Of a stretch of DNA of 10,930 nt, positions 7,699 through 10,930 are shown in pieces. Within the stretch, counting starts at the first letter, position 1; every line of letters starts with the position of its first letter. This DNA comes from Alistipes sp. (GTDB lineage Bacteria > Bacteroidota > Bacteroidia > Bacteroidales > Rikenellaceae), in contig JAFYQY010000022.1 in NCBI GenBank assembly GCA_017559685.1, positions 1 to 10,930 on the forward strand, in the 5' to 3' direction. A model generated the notes under the pieces. It was given only the letters and a program-made list of their open reading frames with translations, ran no database searches and was not told the origin of the DNA. The position numbers were made by a program, and so were the translations under genes.

Positions 7699-7901
7699 AG
7701 AAGCCTCGCGAGGGCAACCTCGACAATCACGGCAAGTTATGGTCCGACGAGGAGGAAGAGCTAATGGCAATATACCTCTTCGACGAGTGCCGACTATCGA
7801 TGATTGCACAACTACTCGGACGCACCGAGAAGGCTGTGGTGGCACGCATACACAAGCTCAAGCTCCCGATCACAAAACGAAACCGAAGAAAGAGACCTTA
7901 G
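7683..7901 (+). CDS. Small Myb/SANT-like DNA-binding protein
   Basis: A 72-residue basic protein. Residues 18-61 read as a Myb/SANT-like helix-turn-helix: KLWSDEEEELMAIYLF (W20 and an acidic first helix), then LSMIAQLLGRTEKAVVARIHKL. The 'I A .. L G R T E . A V . A R I . K L' recognition-helix pattern is common to small bacterial SANT-like and GcrA-like proteins. Both ends are rich in lysine and arginine (KRNRRKRP tail), consistent with nucleic-acid binding. The ATG lies inside the end of the kinase-like gene in another frame. The protein is so short that it probably acts as a dimer or with a partner. Its stop codon overlaps that of the convergent zinc-binding gene by 4 bp, leaving no room for a terminator between them. 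The DNA target is unknown. Confidence 0.78.
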   Translation: MAKQIKKPREGNLDNHGKLWSDEEEELMAIYLFDECRLSMIAQLLGRTEKAVVARIHKLKLPITKRNRRKRP

Positions 7902-8104
7902 TCCCAATGCACCACGCTCTGCAATGCCTCGTCAAACTGTTCAGAGCGTGGATCGAAACGCTTACTACATACAGGACAGAAGAATGGCGAGCCCTCATCG
8001 TTTGACTCTCCACAACCCACACAGACGAAAATTAGGCCGATGCCAGCTTGATGTTCGAACTTTGTACCGCATCTATCGCAGCTCATTTTGTAGATTACAC
8101 CCAT
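7898..8104 (-). CDS. Small zinc-ribbon-like protein with three CxxC motifs
   Basis: A 68-residue protein with cysteine pairs CDRC (9-12), CVGC (28-31) and CPVC (43-46). It probably folds as one or two zinc ribbons or rubredoxin-like knuckles. The first two pairs could form one site; the third pair lacks an obvious partner unless H18 or H66 contributes. Two starts are possible: ATG at 8104 (used here) or ATG at 8086, which begins MSCDRCG; both keep all cysteines. A good promoter-like TAGCTTTG lies at 8133-8140, so the gene may be transcribed separately from the WYL gene 59 nt upstream. No specific function can be assigned. Confidence 0.72.
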   Translation of the reverse strand: MGVIYKMSCDRCGTKFEHQAGIGLIFVCVGCGESNDEGSPFFCPVCSKRFDPRSEQFDEALQSVVHWD

Positions 8105-8132
8105 AACGCAGATCTTTTTTAAGTTACAAGTG

Positions 8133-8140
8133 CAAAGCTA
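8133..8140 (-). promoter_or_regulatory. -7 element of the zinc-ribbon gene
   Basis: On the minus strand this reads TAGCTTTG, an exact TAnnTTTG match in the gap between the WYL gene and the zinc-ribbon gene. The start point would be about 22 nt before the ATG at 8104. No well-spaced -33 box is evident. Confidence 0.5.
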
Positions 8141-8163
8141 TTGCCATTGTTTGACAATTAGCG

Positions 8164-9075
8164 TCAATTACGAACTTTTCGAATCTGAGAATCTATATAA
8201 TCCACGATGAAAGACTTTAGTTCTGGGCTGTCAACTATCTCAATATCATCTAATAGACCCATAACGAAACGTCCTATGCCGAGATAGTTGCACACCTGCG
8301 TATCGAGCAACCAATGCTTCGAGTCTAACACCTTTATATCACGCTCAGCTAAGGGATACTCCTCGATAAGGAGGTTGCGGGCAAGCATACCGAGACGTAG
8401 CTGCACTCGATGCTGTGTAAAGCCTGTCATTCGAAAGATATCAATATAGCCCTCTCTATGCAGCGACTCATTCTGCCACTCTACATCGAGCAGCTCCACT
8501 GAGCCAATACGCGACACCTTAAAGAGTTTATTGAGACCGCTCTCCACCTCGTAGCACCACGCCTGAACATAGTTTGTTGTGAATCCAAAGGGCTCTACAA
8601 GACGATTGCGAGCAACACCCGTATGCGATGACGCATAGTCAACAAGGACCACCTGGCGACGATTCTCAATAGCCTCTAACAAGCGATTAACGTTGCTTGC
8701 ATTTTTACCTTGAACGATACTTGAAGCCATTGAAGTACAATTATATACCGTTGTCAACTTACGTCTTAGGTTCTGCTTAAGCGAATTGGTATCATCGAGT
8801 GCCTCTATAAGCTGATTTACAATATGTGCCTCCTCATCAGTAAAGTGCACAAGCTGCGAAATCTCCCTAAAATATTTGCTCTCCTTACCAAGCTTATAAA
8901 CTCCGCCATCAAGCTTCTGGACAACAAATCCTGCATCCTTAAAGGTCTCAATATATCGATAAATTGAGCGGTAAGATGTATCGAGACGTTCGGCTAAATC
9001 ATTGACAGTGTAGTTGACATTACCCGTCATCAGCTTCATAAGACGGAGCATTCGCTCGAGCTTGGGTTGGTCCAT
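8164..9075 (-). CDS. HTH/WYL-domain transcriptional regulator
   Basis: A 303-residue cytosolic regulator. Residues 1-62 form a winged helix-turn-helix of the DeoR/HTH_11 type (YTVNDLAERLDTSYRSIYRYIETFKDAGFVV, then the wing DGGVYKL). A linker helix follows (about 75-115). The WYL domain lies at about 125-200, with EPFGFTTNYVQAWCYE (W173, Y175) and LNKLFKVSRI (181-190). A C-terminal WCX-like extension (about 222-300) completes it. WYL domains sense nucleic acids or nucleotides and often regulate defence or stress loci, though many serve housekeeping roles. The start ATG at 9075 has a plausible promoter upstream. The gene lies 100 bp from the left inverted repeat of the AT-rich cassette and points away from it. 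It might be an old neighbour rather than part of that cassette, because its base composition matches the chromosome side. Confidence 0.92.
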   Translation of the reverse strand: MDQPKLERMLRLMKLMTGNVNYTVNDLAERLDTSYRSIYRYIETFKDAGFVVQKLDGGVYKLGKESKYFREISQLVHFTDEEAHIVNQLIEALDDTNSLKQNLRRKLTTVYNCTSMASSIVQGKNASNVNRLLEAIENRRQVVLVDYASSHTGVARNRLVEPFGFTTNYVQAWCYEVESGLNKLFKVSRIGSVELLDVEWQNESLHREGYIDIFRMTGFTQHRVQLRLGMLARNLLIEEYPLAERDIKVLDSKHWLLDTQVCNYLGIGRFVMGLLDDIEIVDSPELKSFIVDYIDSQIRKVRN

Positions 9076-9102
9076 ATTTGTACATTTTAGATATTAGTGA
9101 CG

Positions 9103-9136
9103 TAAAGGTAGCAATAAATTTCTTAACAGTGACAAG
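9103..9136 (-). promoter_or_regulatory. Possible promoter of the WYL regulator gene
   Basis: On the minus strand, CTTGTC (9131-9136) could be the -33 element and TACCTTTA (9103-9110) the -7 element, with about 21 nt between them. The last base of the -7 box deviates from TAnnTTTG. The transcript leader would be about 20 nt. Confidence 0.35.
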
Positions 9137-9173
9137 TTCCGTCAAATATTTCGCACTTCCACATATTCAATAT

Positions 9174-9200
9174 AGGTAATTATATATTACTTTACAGTAA
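9174..9200 (+). repeat. Left 27-bp inverted repeat of the AT-rich cassette
   Basis: This 27-base sequence (begins AGGTAATTATAT, ends TTTACAGTAA) is the exact reverse complement of 10572-10598. Matching stops just outside both ends. The perfect identity over 1.4 kb of separation is unlikely by chance and suggests terminal inverted repeats. No convincing target-site duplication was found in the flanks. Confidence 0.85.
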
Positions 9201-9220
9201 AAGTTCCTTTTGGAACTTTT
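9199..9220. promoter_or_regulatory. 9-bp perfect palindrome, candidate operator
   Basis: AAAAGTTCC (9199-9207) and GGAACTTTT (9212-9220) are perfect complements around a TTTT spacer. The palindrome begins within the last bases of the left repeat and ends at the first base of a TATTTTTG -7-like box (9220-9227). That placement fits a repressor operator covering the promoter. It could also form a hairpin followed by ATTTTT, but nothing transcribed from the left on the plus strand would need termination here. Confidence 0.5.
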
Positions 9221-9227
9221 ATTTTTG
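9220..9227 (+). promoter_or_regulatory. Putative -7 element of the cassette operon
   Basis: TATTTTTG matches TAnnTTTG. The leader before the ATG at 9292 would be about 57 nt. No TTTG -33 box is present at 19-21 nt spacing; the palindrome occupies that region instead. Confidence 0.45.
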
Positions 9228-9291
9228 TACATTCATAAATGATTGAAGAATTTTTATTATATTTATACATTCAAACGTAAAACTATTTGAT

Positions 9292-9672
9292 ATGGAAAAA
9301 TTGACAAGACAAGAATTAGATGGTATTTGTGAACTTCTTCATCATACTCACACTGAAGAAATGACACAACATATTCTTAATACTATCGGTAAAGTGAATT
9401 GGACTCGTGAAATTTTGAGTGAATGTGGAGGATTGATGACCGAAGAACAGGAAGGTTTATTCGAGTCTCTTGGTGGTGGGTATACCAGTGAGGAGATAGA
9501 TGAACATTTACATAATGATGATATCAATTTTGAAATATCAGAGAAGTTGAAAGAACAAGGTGTAACAAGATACCTTTACGAGAATGAAGAGTACCTTGAT
9601 GAAATTCGAGAAGGACGAATCATTTGTGAGGGTATTGATATTGACGAGATTAAAAATATGTTGTTTGGTTAA
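9292..9672 (+). CDS. Acidic 126-aa protein of unknown function (cassette gene 1)
   Basis: I do not recognise a family. The protein is strongly acidic (for example SEEIDEHLHNDDINFE at about 65-80 and ENEEYLDEIREG at about 96-107) and mostly helical by composition. It has no signal peptide, membrane helix or cysteine motif. A GLFESLGGGYTSEEID segment lies near the middle. Base composition is visibly more AT-rich than in the genes to the left, which suggests horizontal acquisition. The gene lies inside the 27-bp inverted repeats, and its TAA shares its last A with the ATG of the next gene, so the two proteins are made together. An acidic small protein followed by a basic one could be an antitoxin or immunity partner, but this is only inference. 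Confidence 0.7.
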   Translation: MEKLTRQELDGICELLHHTHTEEMTQHILNTIGKVNWTREILSECGGLMTEEQEGLFESLGGGYTSEEIDEHLHNDDINFEISEKLKEQGVTRYLYENEEYLDEIREGRIICEGIDIDEIKNMLFG

Positions 9673-10331
9673 TGGAGGTTAAATTCACAAGAAAGACTGA
9701 TAAAGATTTTCGAAAACATAGGGATTATGTTCGTAGACAGAAGAAATCAGACAGACATAGTTATCAAACATACGAACTGGATAGTATAAGTAAATCGTTC
9801 AAAAAGAATCTGCGGAAAAATATAGGTGAACAAAAAGAACATAAGGATTCAATCTTCCCCAAAGAGTTTGAATATCATTCTGATAGTCATAAGATGTATG
9901 TTGATAAAAAGAGTCACCATATTGTCTTTTATAAGGTCATTACACCAAAGAAAGGGGAACCTTACATATCAGTTGAAAAATGTATCCACTCAACCGAACT
10001 TAAAAAAGAACTTGAAGAAAGAAGTATTGAACCACTAAAAGATTGTGATAAATCTTTGTTAGATGACCTCGAAACCGTCTATAAGGAGGACGATGTTAAA
10101 TCTAAAGAGGATTCGGATGAAGAATTAGAAGAAGATACCGATAATGAGGGTAATCCAAGACAACACAAAACTGGTCCACAGGGAGGTAAATATTATCGAG
10201 TCAAAATAGATGGTAAGTGGGGTCCTTGGAACTCAGAAACGAATGAATCTTTCAAATCAATACAAAACCTTTTAACGGAATCAAATATAATTTCATTAAG
10301 TAGTTATCTCAATGAGAGATTAAGTTGTTAA
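9672..10331 (+). CDS. 219-aa basic/acidic protein of unknown function with C-terminal TGPxGGKYY module (cassette gene 2)
   Basis: No family is recognised with confidence. Residues 1-60 are very basic (MEVKFTRKTDKDFRKHRDYVRRQKK). Residues about 62-110 (FPKEFEYH...HHIVFYKV...YISVEKCIHS) have alternating beta-strand character, loosely like the C-terminal half of RelE/ParE-type toxins. A highly acidic linker (about 136-160) follows. Residues 164-188 then read QHKTGPQGGKYY...GKWGPW. The TGPxGGKYY core resembles the short basic adaptor-like module found at the ends of some viral and phage proteins (PBCV-type basic adaptor). The end is hydrophobic/helical (IISLSSYLNERL). Translation is coupled to the acidic gene through TAATG. 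The gene is AT-rich and enclosed by the inverted repeats. It may be an effector of a two-gene system; this is a hypothesis only. Confidence 0.68.
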   Translation: MEVKFTRKTDKDFRKHRDYVRRQKKSDRHSYQTYELDSISKSFKKNLRKNIGEQKEHKDSIFPKEFEYHSDSHKMYVDKKSHHIVFYKVITPKKGEPYISVEKCIHSTELKKELEERSIEPLKDCDKSLLDDLETVYKEDDVKSKEDSDEELEEDTDNEGNPRQHKTGPQGGKYYRVKIDGKWGPWNSETNESFKSIQNLLTESNIISLSSYLNERLSC

Positions 10332-10529
10332 AAGTAAAAAGAGAAGTGGTTCTCCATAAAGTGAAACTCAAATTAGTCTACACTTCTTTAAGAGTTCTAG
10401 TGTAAGACCCATAATGAGATTCATTTGGATATTGTATAAAACACCCTTTTTGATTAAATTTTCCATAATTCATATGGTTTATTTAACTGATGAACCTAGA
10501 TCCATCGGAATTACAAAGGTAACAAAAAA
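10332..10529. other. Non-coding right arm of the AT-rich cassette
   Basis: About 200 bases after the second cassette gene hold no convincing reading frame on either strand. A weak imperfect pairing (AGAAGTG near 10342 with CACTTCT at 10381) is present. The only notable site is a minus-strand TACCTTTG at 10514-10521. Confidence 0.5.
10514..10521 (-). promoter_or_regulatory. Minus-strand TAnnTTTG element without a gene downstream
   Basis: The minus strand reads TACCTTTG, an exact -7 match. Transcripts would run leftward through the non-coding arm, toward the 3' end of cassette gene 2. The only reading frame directly downstream is a few codons long. It could drive an antisense or small RNA, or be a chance match. 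Confidence 0.25.
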
Positions 10530-10558
10530 AAGTCCCATAAGAGAAATCTTTGGGACTT
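10530..10558. terminator. Hairpin at the right end of the cassette
   Basis: AAGTCCCA (10530-10537) pairs perfectly with TGGGACTT (10551-10558), and the stem continues with AAGA/TCTT after a one-base bulge around a GAAA loop. An A-run precedes it and TAATTTT follows, so it could end transcription from either side. It may stop cassette transcripts before the tRNA gene, or leftward transcripts before the cassette. Confidence 0.6.
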
Positions 10559-10571
10559 AATTTTGTAAAAG

Positions 10572-10598
10572 TTACTGTAAAGTAATATATAATTACCT
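10572..10598 (-). repeat. Right 27-bp inverted repeat of the AT-rich cassette
   Basis: This is the exact reverse complement of 9174-9200 (begins TTACTGTAAAGT, ends ATAATTACCT). Together the pair bounds a 1,425-bp segment holding both cassette genes, the palindrome and the hairpin. Confidence 0.85.
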
Positions 10599-10690
10599 TA
10601 ATATATTAAGATAACTACTCGCAAAACGCCATAATAACAGCTAACAAAATAGAGAAATTGGCACACGTGAGGCTATATTTTTACCAAAAT

Positions 10691-10721
10691 TTTGGAAGAA
10701 TAAAAATAATTACTATCTTTG
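10691..10721 (+). promoter_or_regulatory. tRNA-Lys promoter
   Basis: TTTG (10691-10694) and TATCTTTG (10714-10721) are separated by 19 nt, matching the Bacteroidetes primary-sigma promoter (TTTG, 19-21 nt, TAnnTTTG). The tRNA begins 29 nt after the -7 box. This is the best promoter in the window. Confidence 0.85.
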
Positions 10722-10750
10722 CACCACCAAAACGAAATTTTGGGATCGGA

Positions 10751-10826
10751 GAATCCGTAGCTCAGTCGGTAGAGCACAACACTTTTAATGTTGGGGTCCC
10801 GGGTTCGAACCCCGGCGGATTCACCA
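10751..10826 (+). tRNA. tRNA-Lys (anticodon UUU), CCA encoded
   Basis: The cloverleaf is complete. The acceptor stem GAATCCG pairs with CGGATTC. The D arm is GCTC/GAGC, and the anticodon stem CAACA/TGTTG carries the loop CTTTTAA, with anticodon TTT at 10784-10786. The variable loop has 5 nt. The T stem CCGGG/CCCGG carries TTCGAAC. Discriminator A (10823) is followed by a genomically encoded CCA. It reads AAA and AAG lysine codons. Confidence 0.98.
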
Positions 10827-10833
10827 CTAAATC

Positions 10834-10866
10834 AGGCAGTTACGATTATCGTAATTGCCTTTTTTG
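10834..10866 (+). terminator. Intrinsic terminator after tRNA-Lys
   Basis: AGGCAGTTACGAT pairs with ATCGTAATTGCCT (one G-U pair), with the two arms almost touching, followed directly by TTTTTTG. It is a strong rho-independent terminator placed eight bases after the tRNA CCA. Confidence 0.88.
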
Positions 10867-10888
10867 TTTCTACAGCCCCTGTTTTTGT

Positions 10889-10916
10889 TACTTTTGTGTA
10901 AACCGTAGCGTAAACC
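10889..10916 (+). promoter_or_regulatory. Promoter-like element and GTAAACC direct repeat at window edge
   Basis: TACTTTTG (10889-10896) matches TAnnTTTG, with TTTG at 10863-10866 upstream at a slightly long 22-nt spacing. It is followed by GTAAACC at 10898-10904 and again at 10910-10916, then the short inverted pair CCGGA/TCCGG. These probably belong to a gene starting beyond the window, perhaps the integrase of an element inserted next to the tRNA; that gene cannot be seen. Confidence 0.35.
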
Positions 10917-10930
10917 GGATCAGTCCGGAA

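Noticed and set aside
7625..8106. Plus-strand reading frames crossing the kinase, Myb-like and zinc-ribbon genes
   Set aside because: The frames give low-complexity, motif-free proteins and conflict with three genes that have recognisable motifs.
8164..9075. WYL regulator as proof of an adjacent defence system
   Set aside because: WYL regulators are also common outside defence loci, and this one lies outside the inverted repeats and points away from the cassette.
9199..9227. Left palindrome as a transcription terminator
   Set aside because: No plus-strand gene precedes it, since the WYL gene runs the other way; overlap with a -7 box fits an operator better.
9174..10598. Insertion sequence with its own transposase
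   Set aside because: Neither internal protein shows a DDE, HUH or tyrosine-recombinase pattern, so it is described only as a possible non-autonomous cassette.
9160..10612. Target-site duplication flanking the 27-bp repeats
   Set aside because: Flanks are AT-rich (CAATAT on the left, TAATATAT on the right) but do not give a clean direct repeat at the repeat borders.
1..10930. CRISPR array
   Set aside because: No regularly spaced direct repeats with unique spacers were seen; the only repeats are the inverted 27-mer pair and short motifs.

Overview
The window most resembles a Bacteroidales chromosome (gut-type Bacteroidetes). The evidence is the recurring TAnnTTTG -7 promoter element, the lack of strong Shine-Dalgarno sites, and the protein families present: a Bacteroides-style small sigma factor, a PrsW-family protease, RyR-domain proteins, a WYL regulator and WG-repeat proteins. 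I cannot name the genus with confidence.

Positions 6405 to 1 (minus strand) look like one tightly packed transcription unit starting at a TATATTTG promoter (6439-6446). The gene order is: (1) a four-helix channel with a DPGN pore motif of the CASTOR/POLLUX type, two Rossmann/RCK-like domains and a C-terminal RyR-like domain; (2) an ECF-type sigma factor overlapping the channel gene; (3) a soluble protein with an anti-sigma-like N-terminus, a C39-like cysteine-peptidase fold, an RyR domain and a zinc ribbon; (4) a PrsW-family intramembrane protease; (5) a stand-alone RyR-domain protein; (6) an iron-containing alcohol dehydrogenase of the YqhD/BDH type, cut by the window edge. Three RyR domains in one operon, one of them on an ion channel and one beside a sigma factor, is the most striking content. 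I infer a ligand-sensing membrane-to-transcription signalling system.

Divergent from it (6592-7901, plus) are a small Ser/Thr-kinase-like protein ending in a WG repeat and an overlapping Myb/SANT-like DNA-binding protein. On the minus strand, a WYL regulator (9075-8164) is followed by a small three-CxxC zinc protein (8104-7898), which converges on the Myb-like gene.

From 9174 to 10598 lies an AT-rich 1.4 kb cassette bounded by perfect 27-bp inverted repeats. It carries two translationally coupled genes of unknown function, an acidic 126-aa protein and a basic/acidic 219-aa protein, and has no transposase. A 9-bp palindrome overlaps its putative promoter and a stronger hairpin sits near its right end. 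Next comes a tRNA-Lys(UUU) gene with its own good promoter and an intrinsic terminator. The last 60 bases hold a further promoter-like element and a GTAAACC repeat, possibly the edge of a neighbouring integrated element.
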